Positions 29,441-42,423 of a stretch of DNA of 64,000 nt are shown piece by piece. Position 1 is the stretch's first letter, and each line of letters opens with the position of its first letter. Source of the DNA: Thysanoteuthis rhombus. Lineage: Eukaryota; Mollusca; Cephalopoda; Oegopsida; Thysanoteuthidae. The stretch covers positions 46,625,270 to 46,689,269 of the forward strand of contig OY735233.1 in NCBI GenBank assembly GCA_963457665.1, given 5' to 3'. The position numbers were made by a program, and so were the translations under genes. The notes beneath the pieces are model-generated. The model searched no databases, was not told the origin of the DNA, and worked only from the letters and a program-made list of their open reading frames with translations.

Positions 29441-29454
29441 AAAAATGCATTTTT
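29441..29454. other. Perfect 14-bp palindrome in type A monomers
   Basis: AAAAATGCATTTTT equals its own reverse complement. It is present in type A copies with the TTTTTGG ending and is shortened to 12 bp (AAAATGCATTTT) in copies with TTTTCGG. Type B monomers lack it entirely. The example given is one instance of many. It may be a protein-binding site or simply an AT-rich symmetric stretch; the sequence alone does not decide. Confidence 0.7.
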
Positions 29455-30569
29455 GGTCAATATTGGCTATTTCAATCAAATATGGCTGAATCGAAAAATA
29501 CATCAAATTCAGCCGATCCAATGGTACCGTTGCAATCAGCACGTCAAACTACGCCAGAAAAAGCCATAAAATCGATAGGTGAAAATGACATTCAAAAGAC
29601 CATTTTTATGGCTCACTTATGTATGCAGTAAAAATGCCTTTTCGGTCAATATTGGCTATTTTCATCAAATTGGGCTGAATCGAAAAATACATCAAATCCA
29701 CCCGATCCAATGGTACCGTTGCAATCAGCACGTCAAACTACGCCAGAAAAAGCCATAAAATCGATAGGTGAAAATGACATTCAAAAGACCATTTTTATGG
29801 CTAACTTATGTATGCAGTAAAAATGCATTTTCGGTCAATATTGGCTATTTTCATCAAATTGGGCTGAATCGAAAAATACATCAAATCCACCCGATCCAAT
29901 GGTACCGTTGCAATCAGCACGTCAAACTACGCCATAAAAAGCCATAAAATCGATAGGTACAAACGACATTCAAAAGACCATTTGTGACGGCTCACTTATG
30001 TATGTGCTGGAAGTGCCTTCTCGACCAATAGCAGCTATTTTCATCAAATTGGGCTGAATCGAAAAATACCTCAAATCCAACCGATCCAATGGTACCGTTG
30101 CAATCAGCACGTCAAACTACGTCAGAAAAAGCCATAAAATTGATAGGTAAAAATGACATTGAAAAGACCATTTTTGACGGCTCACTTATGTATGCTGTAA
30201 AAATGCTTTTTTGGTCAGTATTGGCTATTTCCATCAAATTGTGCTGAATCGAAAAATACATCAAATCCAGCCGATCCAATGGTACCGTTGCAATCAGCAC
30301 GTCAAACTACGCCAGAAAAAGCCATAAAATCGATAGGTAAAAATGACATTCGAAAGACCATTTGTGACGGCTCACTTATGTATGCGGTAAAAATGCTTTT
30401 TTGGTCAATAATGGCTATTTCCATCAAATTGGGCTGAATCGAAAAATACATCAAATCCACCCGATCCAATGGTACCGTTGCAATCAGCACGTCAAACTAC
30501 GCCAGAAAAAGCCATAAAATCGATAGGTAAAAATGACATTCAAAAGACCATTTGTGACAGCTCACTTAT

Positions 30570-31790
30570 GTATGCAGTAAAAATGCATTTCCGGTCAATA
30601 TTGGCTATTTCCATCAAATTGGGCTGAATCGAAAAATACATCAAATCCACCCGATCCAATGGTACCGTTGCAATCAGCACGTAAAACTACACCAGAAAAA
30701 GCCATAAAATCGATAGGTAAAAATGACATTCAAAAGACCATTTGTGACAGCTCACTTATGTATGCAGTAAAAATGCATTTCCGGTCAATATTGGCTATTT
30801 CCATCAAATTGGGCTGAATCGAAAAATACATCAAATCCACCCGATCCAATGGTACCGTTGCAATCAGCACGTAAAACTACACCAGAAAAAGCCATAAAAT
30901 CGATAGGTAAAAATGACATTCAAAAGACCATTTTTGACAGCTCACATATGTATGCAGTAAAAATGCATTTTCGGTCAATATTGGCTATTTCCATCAAATT
31001 TTGCTGAATCGAAAAAAACATCAAATCCACCCGATCCAATGGTACCGTTGCAATCAGCACGTCAAACTACGCCAGAAAAAGCCATAAAATCGATTGGTAA
31101 AAATGACATTCAAAAGACCATTTTTGTCAGCTCACTTATGTATGCAGTAAAAATGCATTTTCGGTCAGTATTGGCTATTTCCATCAAATTGGGCTGAATC
31201 GAAAAATACATCAAATCCACCCGATCCAATGGTACCGTTGCAATCAGCACGTCAAACTACGCCAGAAAAAGCCATAAAATCGATAGGTAAAAATGACATT
31301 CAAAAGACCATTTTTGACGGCTCACTTATGTATGCGGTAAAAATGCATTTTCGGTCAATATTGGTTATTTCCATCAAATTGGGCTGAATCGAAAAATACA
31401 TCAAATCCACCCGATCCAATGGTACCGTTGCAATCAGCACGTCAAACTACGCCAGAAAAAGCCATAAAATCGATAGGTAAAAATGACATTCAAAAGACCA
31501 TTTGTGACGGCTCACTTATGTATGCGGTAAAAATGCATTTCGGTCAACATTGGCTATTTCCATCAAATTGGGCTGAATCGAAAATTACATCAAATCCACC
31601 CGATCCAATGGTACCGTTGCAATCTGCACGTCAAACTACGCCAGAAAAAGCCATAAAATCGATTGGTAAAAATGACATTCAAAAGACCATTTTTGACGGC
31701 TCACTTATGTATGTGCTGGAAGTGCCTTCTCGACCAATAGTGGCTATTTTCATCAAATTGGCCTGAATCGAAAAATACATCAAATCCAGC
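30570..31790 (+). repeat. Block with GCACGTAAAACTACACC marker, copy 1 of 3
   Basis: The run CAGCACGTAAAACTACACC, GACAGCTCACATATG, CAAATTTTGCTGAATC, ATCGATTGGTAAAAATG, then a 189-bp variant monomer and a TAGTGGCTATTTTC type B monomer recurs near 34900-36120 (offset 4,175 bp, 22 monomers) and 36990-38030 (a further 2,087 bp, 11 monomers). Confidence 0.75.
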
Positions 31791-34261
31791 CGATCCAATG
31801 GTACTGTTGCAATCAGCACGTCAAACTACGCTAGAAAAAGCCATAAAATCGATAGGTAGAAATGACATTCAAAAGACCATTTTTGACGGCTCACTTATGA
31901 ATGTGCTGGAAATGCCTTCTCGACCAATAGAGGTTATTTTCATTAAATTTGGCTGAATCAAAAAATACCTCAAATCCATCCGATCAATTGGTACCGTTGC
32001 AACAGCACGTCAAACTATGCCAGAAAAAGCCATAAAATCGATAGGTAAAAATGACATTCAAAAGACCATTTTTGACGGCTCACTTATGTATGCAGTAAAA
32101 ATGCATTTTTGGTCAATATTGGCTATTTCCATCAAATTGGGCTGAATCAAAAAATACATGGAATCCACCCGATCCAATGGTACCGTTGCAATCTGCACGT
32201 CAAACTACGCCAGAAAAAGCCATAAAATCGATAGGTAAAAATGACATTGAAAAGACCATTTTTGACGGCTCACTTATGTATGCAGTAAAAATGCATTTTT
32301 GATCAATATTGGCTATTTCCATCAAATTGGGCTGAATCGAAAAATACATCAAATCCACCCGATCCAATGGTACCGTTGCAATCAGCACGTCAAACTACGC
32401 CAGAAAAAGCCATAAAATCGATAGGTAAAAATGACATTCAAAAGACCATTTTTGACGGCTCACTTATGTATGCGGTAAAAATGCATTTTTGGTCAATATT
32501 GGCTATTTCCATCATATTGGGCTGAATCGAAAAAAACATCAAATCCACCCGATCAAATGGTACCGTTGCAATCAGCACGTCAATCTACGCCAGGAAAAGC
32601 CATAAAATCAATAGGTAAAAATGACATTCAAAAGACCATTTTTGATTGCTCACTTATGTATGCAGTAAAAATGCATTTTCGGTCAATATTGGCTATTTCC
32701 ATCAAATTGGGATGAATCAAAAAATACCTCAAATCCACCCGATTCAATGGTACCGTTGCAATCAGCACGTCAAACTACACCAGAAAAGGCCATAAAATCG
32801 ATAGGTAAAAATGACATTCAAAAGACCATTTGTGACGTCTCAGTTATGTATGCGGTAAAAATGCAATTTTGGTCAATATTGGCTATTTCCATCAAATTGG
32901 GCTCAATTGAAAAATACATCAAATCCACCCGATCCAATGGTACCGTTGCAATCAGTACGTCAAACTACGCCAGAAAAAGCCATAAAATCGATAGGTAAAA
33001 ATGACATTCAAAAGACCATTTTTGACAGCTGACTTATGTATGTGGTAAAAATGCATTTTTGGTCAATATTGGATATTTCCATCAAATATGGCTGAATCGA
33101 AAAATACATCAAATTCACACGATCCAATGGTACTGTTGCAATCAGCACGTCAAACTACGCCAGAAAAAGCCATAAAATCGATAGGTGAAAATGACATTCA
33201 AAAGACCATTTTTATGGCTCACTTATGTATGCAGTAAAAATGCATTTTCAGTCAATATTGGCTATTTTCATCAAATTGGGCTGAATCGAAAAATACATCA
33301 AATCCATCCGATCCAATGGTACCGTTGCAATCAGCACGTCAAACTACGCCAGAAAAAGCCATAAAATCGATAGGTAAAACCGACATTCAAAAGACCATTT
33401 GTGACTGCTCACTTATGTATGTGCTGGAAGTGCCTTCTCGACCAATAGCAGCTATTTTCATCAAATTGGGCTGAATCGAAAAATACCTCAAATCCAACCG
33501 ATCCAATGGTACCGTTGCAATCAGCACGTCAAACTACGTCAGAAAAAGCCATAAAATCGATAGGAAAAAATGACATTCAAAAGACCATTTTTGACAGCTC
33601 ACTTATGTATGCGGTAAATATGCTTTTTTGGTCATTATTGGCTATTTCCATCAGATTGTGCTGAATCAAGAAATACATCAAATCCAGCCGATCCAATGGT
33701 ACCGTTGCAATCTGCATGTCAAACTACGCCAGAAAAAGCCATAAAATCGATAGGTAAAAATGACATTCGAAAGACCATTTGTGATGGCTCACTTATGTAT
33801 GTGCTGGAAGTGCCTTCTCGACCAATAGCAGCTATTTTCATCAAATTGGGCTGAATCGAAAAATACCTCAAATCCACCCGATCCGATGTTACCGTTGCAA
33901 TCAGCACGTCAAACTACGCCAGAAAAAGCCATAAAATCAATAGGTAAAAATGACATTCAAAAGACCATTTTTGACAGCTCACTCATGTATGCAGTAAAAA
34001 TGCATTTTTGGTCAATATTGGCTATTTCCATCAAATTGGGCTGAATCGAAAAATACATCAAATCCAGCCGATCCAATGGTACCGTTGCAATCAGCACGTT
34101 AAACTACGCCAGAAAAAGCCATAAAATCGATAGGTAAAAATGACATTCAAAAGACCATTTTTGACGGCTCACTTATGTATGTGCTGGAAGTGCCTTCTCG
34201 ACAAATTGTAGCTATTTTCATCAAATTGGGCTGAATTGAAAAATACATCAAATCCAGCCGA

Positions 34262-34882
34262 TCCAATGGTACTGTTGCAATCAGCACGTCAAACTACACC
34301 AGAAAAAGCCATAAAATCGATAGGTAAAAATGACATTCAAAAGACCATTTTTGACAGCTCACATATGTATGCAGTAAAAATGCATTTTTGGTCAATATTG
34401 GCTATTTCCATCAAATTTTGCTGAATCGAAAAAAACATCAAATCCACCCGATCCAATGGTACCGTTGCAATCAGCACGTCAAACTACGCCAGAAAAAGCC
34501 ATAAAATCGATAGGTAGAAATGACATTCAAAAGACCATTTTTGACGGCTTTCTTATGTATGTGATGGAAGTGCCTTCTCGACCAATAGCGGCTATTTTCA
34601 TCAAATTGGGCTGAATCGAAAAAAACATCAAATCCACCCGATCCAATGGTACCGTTGCAATCAGCACGTCAAACTACGCCAGAAAAAGCCATAAAATCGA
34701 TAGGTAGAAATGACATTCAAAAGACCATTTTTGACGGCTCACTTATGAATGTGCTGGAAATGCCTTCTCGACCAATTGAGGTTTTTTTCATTAAATTTGG
34801 CTGAATCAAAAATACCTCAAATCCATCCGATCAATTGGTACCGTTGCAACAGCACGTCAAACTACGCCAGAAAAAGCAATAA
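34262..34882 (+). repeat. Spaced duplication, copy 2 (partner near 28000-28620)
   Basis: This has the same ordered markers as 28000-28620, including the distinctive GAGGTTTTTTTCATTAAA and GTTGCAACAGCACG (one base short). Very few differences are visible. Confidence 0.75.
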
Positions 34883-34899
34883 AATCGATAGGTAAAAAT

Positions 34900-36120
34900 G
34901 ACATTCAAAAGACCATTTTTGACAGCTCACATATGTATGCAGTAAAAATGCATTTCCGGTCAATATTGGCTATTTCCATCTAATTGGGCTGAATCGAAAA
35001 ATACATCAAATCCACCCGATCCAATGGTACCGTTGCAATCAGCACGTAAAACTACACCAGAAAAAGCCATAAAATCGATAGGTAAAAATGACATTCAAAA
35101 GACCATTTTTGACAGCTCACATATGTATGCAGTAAAAATGCATTTTCGGTCAATATTGGCTATTTCCATCAAATTTTGCTGAATCGAAAAAAACATCAAA
35201 TCCACCCGATCCAATGGTACCGTTGCAATCAGCACGTCAAACTACGCCAGAAAAAGCCATAAAATCGATTGGTAAAAATGACATTCAAAAGACCATTTTT
35301 GACAGCTCACTTATGTATGCAGTAAAAATGCATTTTCGGTCAATATTGGCTATTTCCATCAAATTGGGCTGAATCGAAAAATACATCAAATCCACCCGAT
35401 CCAATGGTACCGTTGCAATCAGCACGTCAAACTACGCCAGAAAAAGCCATAAAATCGATAGGTAAAAATGACATTCAAAAGACCATTTTTGACGGCTCAC
35501 TTATGTATGCGGTAAAAATGCATTTTCGGTCAATATTGGCTATTTTCATCAAATTGGGCTGAATCGAAAATTACATCAAATCCACCCGATCCAATGGTAC
35601 CGTTGCAATCAGCACGTCAAACTACGCCAGAAAAAGCCATAAAATCGATAGGTAAAAATGACATTCAAAAGACCATTTGTGACGGCTCACTTATGTATGC
35701 GGTAAAAATGCATTTCGGTCAACATTGGCTATTTCCATCAAATTGGGCTGAATCGAAAAATACATCAAATCCACCCGATCCAATGGTACCGTTGCAATCA
35801 GCACGTCAAACTACGCCAGAAAAAGCCATAAAATCGATAGGTAAAAATGACATTCAAAAGACCATTTGTGACGGCTCACTTATGTATGCGGTAAAAATGC
35901 ATTTCGGTCAACATTGGCTATTTCCATCAAATTGGGCTGAATCGAAAAATACATCAAATCCACCCGATCCAATGGTACCGTTGCAATCTGCACGTCAAAC
36001 TACGCCAGAAAAAGCCATAAAATCGATGGGTAAAAATGACATTCAAAAGACCATTTTTGACGGCTCACTTATGTATGTGCTGGAAGTGCCTTCTCGACCA
36101 ATAGTGGCTATTTTCATCAA
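34900..36120 (+). repeat. Block with GCACGTAAAACTACACC marker, copy 2 of 3
   Basis: Same marker order as copy 1 at 30570. This copy has two successive 189-bp variants, which leaves a frame open for 178 codons at 35594-36130. The same doublet occurs at 40147-40683. From 36125 on it joins the ATCCATCCGATCAATTGG monomer that also occurs at 31980 and 40890. Confidence 0.75.
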
Positions 36121-37561
36121 ATTGGGCTGAATCAAAAAATACCTCAAATCCATCCGATCAATTGGTACCGTTGCAACAGCACGTCAAACTATGCCAGAAA
36201 AAGCCATAAAATCGATAGGTAAAAATGACATTCAAAAGACCATTTTTGACAGCTCACTTATGTATGCGGTAAAAATGCTTTTTTGGTCATTATTGGCTAT
36301 TTCCATCAGATTGTGCTGAATCAAGAAATACATCAAATCCAGCCGATCCAATGGTACCGTTGCAATCTGCACGTCAAACTACGCCAGAAAAAGCCATAAA
36401 ATCGATAGGTAAAAATGACATTCAAAAGACCATTTTTGACGGCTCACTTATGTATTCAGTAAAAATGCATTTTTGATCAATATTGGCTATTTCCATCAAA
36501 TTGGGCTGAATCGAAAAATACATCAAATCCACCCGATCCAATGGTACCGTTGCAATCAGCACGTCAAACTACGCCAGAAAAAGCCATAAAATCGATAGGT
36601 AAAAATGACATTCAAAAGACCATTTGTGACAGCTCACTTATGTATGCTGGAAAAATGCATTTTTGGTCAATATTGGCTATTTCCATCAAATTGGGCTGAA
36701 TCGAAAAATACATCAAATCCACCCGATCCAATGGTACCGTTGCAATCAGCACGTCAAACTACGCCAGAAAAAGCCATAAAATCGATAGGTAAAAATGACA
36801 TTCAAAAGACCATTTTTGACGGCTCACTTATGTATACGGTAAAAATGCATTTTCGGTCAATATTGGCTATTTCTATTAAATTGGGCTCCATCGAAAAATA
36901 CATCAAATCCACCCGATCCAATGGTACCGTTGCAATCTGCACGTCAAACTACGCCAGAAAAAGCCATAAAATCGATGGGTAAAAATGACATTCAAAAGAC
37001 CATTTTTGACAGCTCACTTATGTATGCAGTAAAAATGCATTTCCAGTCAATATTGGCTATTTCCATCAAATTGGGCTGAATCGAAAAACACATCAAATCC
37101 ACCCGATCCAATGGTACCGTTGCAATCAGCACGTAAAACTACACCAGAAAAAGCCATAAAATCGATAGGTAAAAATGACATTCAAAAGACCATTTTTGAC
37201 AGCTCACATATGTATGCAGTAAAAATGCATTTTCGGTCAATATTGGCTATTTCCATCAAATTTTGCTGAATCGAAAAAAACATCAAATCCACCCGATCCA
37301 ATGGTACCGTTGCAATCAGCACGTCAAACTACGCCAGAAAAAGCCATAAAATCGATTGGTAAAAATGACATTCAAAAGACCATTTTTGGCAGCTCACTTA
37401 TGTATGCAGTAAAAATGCATTTTCGGTCAATATTGGCTATTTCCATCAAATTGGGCTGAATCGAAATATACATCAAATCCACCCGATCCAATGGTACCGT
37501 TGCAATCAGCACGTCAAACTACGCCAGAAAAAGCCATAAAATCGATAGGTAAAAATGACAT

Positions 37562-37579
37562 TCAAAAGACCATTTTTGA
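37562..37579. other. 6-bp inverted repeat present in nearly every monomer
   Basis: TCAAAA, a 6-base spacer GACCAT, and TTTTGA form a short hairpin-capable inverted repeat. Common variants (TTTGTGA, TTTTTACAG) weaken the right arm, so it is not strictly conserved. The position shown is in the reference monomer. Confidence 0.6.
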
Positions 37580-37756
37580 CGGCTCACTTATGTATGCGGT
37601 AAAAATGCATTTTCGGTCAATATTGGCTATTTCCATCAAATTGGGCTGAATCGAAAAATACATCAAATCCACCCGATCCAATGGTACCGTTGCAATCAGC
37701 ACGTCAAACTACGCCAGAAAAAGCCATAAAATCGATAGGTAAAAATGACATTCAAA
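37567..37756 (+). repeat. Reference type A monomer, 190 bp
   Basis: This copy is close to what I judge the type A consensus to be and serves as a reference for the other entries. The order of landmarks is: inverted repeat TCAAAA/TTTTGA spanning the phase point, GACGGCTCACTTATGTATG, the type A segment GGTAAAAATGCATTTTCGG, TTGGCTATTTCCATC, the TTGGGCTGAATCG block, GATCCAATGG, GGTACC (37683-37688), CAGCACGTCAAACTACG, and ATCGAT (37731-37736). It contains nine CpG dinucleotides, which are the positions that most often differ between copies. Confidence 0.9.
37681..37736. other. Conserved GGTACC and ATCGAT sites, once per monomer
   Basis: GGTACC (37683-37688) sits inside a near-palindrome, CAATGGTACCGTTG, with one mismatched pair. 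ATCGAT lies at 37731-37736. Both are six-base palindromes and restriction sites (KpnI and ClaI) and occur in most monomers. They give a physical test for the array, since digestion should yield a 190-bp ladder. GGTACT or GGTATC replaces the first site in a minority of copies, for example near 117, 309 and 47932. Confidence 0.8.
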
Positions 37757-37945
37757 AGACCATTTGTGACGGCTCACTTATGTATGCGGTAAAAATGCAT
37801 TTCGGTCAACATTGGCTATTTCCATCAAATTGGGCTGAATCGAAAAATACATCAAATCCACCCGATCCAATGGTACCGTTGCAATCTGCACGTCAAACTA
37901 CGCCAGAAAAAGCCATAAAATCGATGGGTAAAAATGACATTCAAT
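37757..37945 (+). repeat. Reference 189-bp variant monomer (one T lost)
   Basis: This type A derivative reads GCATTTCGGTCAACATTGG where the reference reads GCATTTTCGGTCAATATTGG. One T is missing and AATATT has become AACATT. The loss makes the unit 189 bp, a multiple of three. The variant recurs near 7070, 9345, 18450, 19780, 21110, 21870, 22250, 23190, 25470, 27180, 31540, 35720, 35910, 40270 and 40460. Related copies without the C (GCATTTTGGTCAACATTGG) occur near 7445, 47100 and 48240. In most copies between 19.7 and 27.2 kb it also carries CCATTAAATTGG, which marks a sub-lineage. Confidence 0.85.
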
Positions 37946-40600
37946 AGACCATTTTTGACGGCTCACTTATGTATGTGCTGGAAGTGCCTTCTCGACCAAT
38001 AGTGGCTATTTTCATCAAATTGGCCTGAATCGAAAAATACATCAAATCCACCCGATCCAATGGTACCGTTGCAATCAGCACGTCAAACTACGCTAGAAAA
38101 AGCCATAAAATCGATAGGTAGAAATGACATTCAAAAGACCATTTTTGATGGCTCACTTATGAATGTGCTGGAAATGCCTTTTCGACCAATAGAGGTTATT
38201 TTCATTAAATTGGGCTGAATCAAAAAATAGATCGAATCCCCCCGATCCAATGGTACCGTTGCAATCTGCACGTCAAACTACGCCAGAAAAAGCCATAAAA
38301 TCGATAGGTAAAAATGACATTCAAAAGACCATTTTTGACGGCTCACTTATGTATGCAGTAAAAATGCATTTTTGATCAATATTGGCTATTTCCATCAAAT
38401 TGGGCTGAATCGAAAAATACATCAAATCCACCCGATCCAATGGTACCGTTGCAATCAGCACGTCAAACTACGCCAGAAAAAGCCATAAAATCGATAGGTA
38501 AAAATGACATTCAAAAGACCATTTTTATGGCTCACTTATGTATGCAGTAAAAATGCCTTTTCGGTCAATATTGGCTATTTTCATCAAATTGGGCTGAATC
38601 GAAAAATACCTCAAATCCACCTGAATCAATGGTACCGTTGCAATCAGCACGTCAAACTACACCAGAAAAAGCCATAAAATCGATAGGTAAAAATGACATT
38701 CAAAACACCATTTGTGATGTCTCAGTTATGTATGCGGTAAAAATGCAATTTTGGTCAATATTGGCTATTTCCATCAAATTGGGCTCAATCGAAAGTACAT
38801 CAAATCCACCCGATCCAATGGTACCGTTGCAATCAGCACGTCAAACTACGCCAGAAAAAGCCATAAAATCGATAGGTAGAAATGACAATCAAAAGACCAT
38901 TTTTGACGGCTCACTTATGTATGTGGTAAAAATGCATTTTTGGTCAATATTGGCTATTTCAATCAAATATGACTGAATCGAAAAATACATCAAATCCACC
39001 CGATCCAATGGTACCGTTGCAATCAGCACGTCAAACTACGCCAGAAAAAGCCATAAAATCGATAGGTGAAAATGACATTCAAAAGACCATTTTTATGGCT
39101 CACTTATGTATGCAGTATAAATGCCTTTTCGGTCAATATTGGCTATTTTCATCAAATTGGGCTGAATCGAAAAATACATCAAATCCACCCGATCCAATGG
39201 TACCGTTGCAATCAGCACGTCAAACTACGCCAAAAAAAGCCATAAAATCGATAGGTGAAAATGACATTCAAAAGACCATTTTTATGGCTAACTTATGTAT
39301 GCAGTAAAAATGCATTTTCGGTCAATATTGGCTATTTTCATCAAATTGGGCTGAATCGAAAAATACATCAAATCCACCCGATCCAATGGTACCGTTGCAA
39401 TCAGCACGTCAAACTACGCCATAAAAAGCCATAAAATCGATAGGTACAAACGACATTCAAAAGACCATTTGTGACGGCTCACTTATGTATGTGCTGGAAG
39501 TGCCTTCTCGACCAATAGCAGCTATTTTCATCAAATTGGGCTGAATCGAAAAATACCTCAAATCCAACCGATCCAATGGTACCGTTGCAATCAGCACGTC
39601 AAACTACGTCAGAAAAAGCCATAAAATCGATAGGAAAAAATGACATTCAAAAGACCATTTTTGACAGCTCACTTATGTATGCGGTAAAAATGCTTTTTTG
39701 GTCAGTATTGGTTATTTCCATCAAATTGTGCTGAATCGAAAAAAACATCAAATCCACCCGATCCAATGGTACCGTTGCAATCAGCACGTCAAACTACGCC
39801 AGAAAAAGCCATAAAATCGATAGGTAAAAATGACATTCGAAAGACCATTTGTGACGGCTCACTTATGTATGCGGTAAAAATGCTTTTTTGGTCAATAATG
39901 GCTATTTCCATCAAATTGGGCTGAATCGAAAAATATATCAAATCCACCCGATCCAATGGTACCGTTGCAATCAGCACGTTAAACTACGCCAGAAAAAGCC
40001 ATAAAATCGATAGGTAAAAATGACATTCAAAAGACCATTTGTGACAGCTCACTTATGTATGCTGGGAAAAAGGCATTTTTGGTCAATATTGGCTATTTCC
40101 ATCAAATTGGGCTGAATCGAAAAATACATCAAATCCACCCGATCCAATGGTACCGTTGCAATCAGCACGTCAAACTACGCCAGAAAAAGCCATAAAATCG
40201 ATAGGTAAAAATGACATTCAAAAGACCATTTGTGACGGCTCACTTATGTATGCGGTAAAAATGCATTTCGGTCAACATTGGCTATTTCCATCAAATTGGG
40301 CTGAATCGAAAAATACATCAAATCCACCCGATCCAATGGTACCGTTGCAATCAGCACGTCAAACTACGCCAGAAAAAGCCATAAAATCGATAGGTAAAAA
40401 TGACATTCAAAAGACCATTTGTGACGGCTCACTTATGTATGCGGTAAAAATGCATTTCGGTCAACATTGGCTATTTCCATCAAATTGGGCTGAATCGAAA
40501 AATACATCAAATCCACCCGATCCAATGGTACCGTTGCAATCTGCACGTCAAACTACGCCAGAAAAAGCCATAAAATCGATGGGTAAAAATGACATTCAAA

Positions 40601-40790
40601 AGACCATTTTTGACGGCTCACTTATGTATGTGCTGGAAGTGCCTTCTCGACCAATAGTGGCTATTTTCATCAAATTGGGCTGAATCGAAAAATACATCAA
40701 ATCCACCCGATCCAATGGTACCGTTGCAATCAGCACGTCAAACTACGCTAGAAAAAGCCATAAAATCGATAGGTAGAAATGACATTCAAA
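40601..40790 (+). repeat. Reference type B monomer, 190 bp
   Basis: This is a copy of the second main monomer version. Outside a short segment it matches type A closely. In the segment after TTATGTATG it reads TGCTGGAAGTGCCTTCTCG in place of the type A palindrome, followed by ACCAATAGTGGCTATTTTC (most type B copies have AGCGGC or AGCAGC here). I count about 11 differences in roughly 31 bp against type A and no length change. Type B monomers occur throughout the array, for example near 770, 1550, 10850, 12550, 30010 and 62990, and they do not strictly alternate with type A. Confidence 0.85.
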
Positions 40791-42423
40791 AGACCATTTT
40801 TGACGGCTCACTTATGAATGTGCTGGAAATGCCTTCTCGACCAATAGAGGTTATTTTCATTAAATTTGGCTGAATCAAAAAATACCTCAAATCCATCCGA
40901 TCAATTGGTACCGTTGCAACAGCACGTCAAACTATGCCAGAAAAAGCCATAAAATCGATAGGTAAAAATGACATTCAAAAGACCATTTTTGACAGCTCAC
41001 TTATGTATGCGGTAAAAATGCTTTTTTGGTCATTATTGGCTATTTCCATCAGATTGTGCTGAATCAAGAAATACATCAAATCCAGCCGATCCAATGGTAC
41101 CGTTGCAATCTGCACGTCAAACTACGCCAGAAAAAGCCATAAAATCGATAGGTAAAAATGACATTCAAAAGACCATTTTTGACGGCTCACTTATGTATTC
41201 AGTAAAAATGCATTTTTGATCAATATTGGCTATTTCCATCAAATTGGGCTGAATCGAAAAATACATCAAATCCACCCGATCCAATGGTACCGTTGCAATC
41301 AGCACGTCAAACTACGCCAGAAAAAGCCATAAAATCGATAGGTAAAAATGACATTCAAAAGACCATTTTTGACGGCTCACTTATGTATGCGGTAAAAATG
41401 CATTTTTGATCAATATTGGCTATTTCCATCATATTGGGCTGAATCGAAAAAAACATCAAATCCACCCGATCCAATGGTACCGTTGCAATCAGCACGTCAA
41501 TCTACGCCAGAAAAAGCCATAAAATCAATAGGTAAAAATGACATTCAAAAGACCATTTTTGATTGCTCACTTATGTATGCAGTAAAAATGCATTTTCAGT
41601 CAATATTGGCTATTTCCATCAAATTGGGATGAATCAAAAAATACCTCAAATCCACCCGATTCAATGGTACCGTTGCAATCAGCACGTCAAACTACACCAG
41701 AAAAGGCCATAAAATCGATAGGTAAAAATGACATTCAAAAGACCATTTGTGACGTCTCAGTTATGTATGCGGTAAAAATGCAATTTTGGTCAATATTGGC
41801 TATTTCCATCAAATTGGGCTCAATTGAAAAATACATCAAATCCACCCGATCCAATGGTACCGTTGCAATCAGTACGTCAAACTACGCCAGAAAAAGCCAT
41901 AAAATCGATAGGTAAAAATGACATTCAAAAGACCATTTTTGACAGCTGACTTATGTATGTGATAAAAATGCATTTTTGGTCAATATTGGCTATTTTCATC
42001 AAATTGGGCTGAATCGAAAAATACATCAAATCCATCCGATCCAATGGTACCGTTGCAATCAGCATGTCAAACTACGCCAGAAAAAGCCATAAAATCGATA
42101 GGTAAAAACGACATTCAAAAGACCATTTGTGACTGCTCACTTATGTATGTGCTGGAAGTGCTTTCTCGACCAATAGCAGCTATTTTCATCAAATTGGGCT
42201 GAATCGAAAAATACCTCAAATCCAACCGATCCAATGGTACCGTTGCAATCAGCATGTCAAACTACGTCAGAAAAAGCCATAAAATCGATAGGAAAAAATG
42301 ACATTCAAAAGACCATTTTTGACAGCTCACTTATGTATGCGGTAAAAATGCTTTTTTGGTCATTATTGGCTATTTCCATCAGATTGTGCTGAATCGAAAA
42401 ATACATCAAATCCATCCGATCCA

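Larger units (their letters stand above)
28700..33850 (+). repeat. Large duplication of about 5 kb, copy 1
   Basis: The block matches 38190-42960 in register. The offset is 9,487 bp at its left (28.7-30.57 kb), 8,917 bp in the middle (31.77-33.05 kb), 8,728 bp at 33.3-33.63 kb and 9,108 bp at its right (33.65-33.85 kb). Each change in offset is a whole number of monomers: 3, 1 and 2. Markers include ACCATTTTTATGGCTC (3-bp loss), GTGACGTCTCAGTTATG, GATAGGTACAAACGAC, ATCAGATTGTGCTGAATC and GATAGGAAAAAATGAC. Confidence 0.8.
36990..38030 (+). repeat. Block with GCACGTAAAACTACACC marker, copy 3 of 3
   Basis: Same marker order, 2,087 bp after copy 2, with a single 189-bp variant instead of two. 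The copy number of that monomer therefore differs between otherwise near-identical blocks. Confidence 0.75.

Noticed and set aside
37600-37640. CENP-B box in the type A segment (TTTCGGTCAATATTGGC)
   Set aside because: It matches TTCG, the central A and the final GG of the core pattern but not the CG of CGGG, and the type B version fits worse. Partial agreement of this size can occur by chance.
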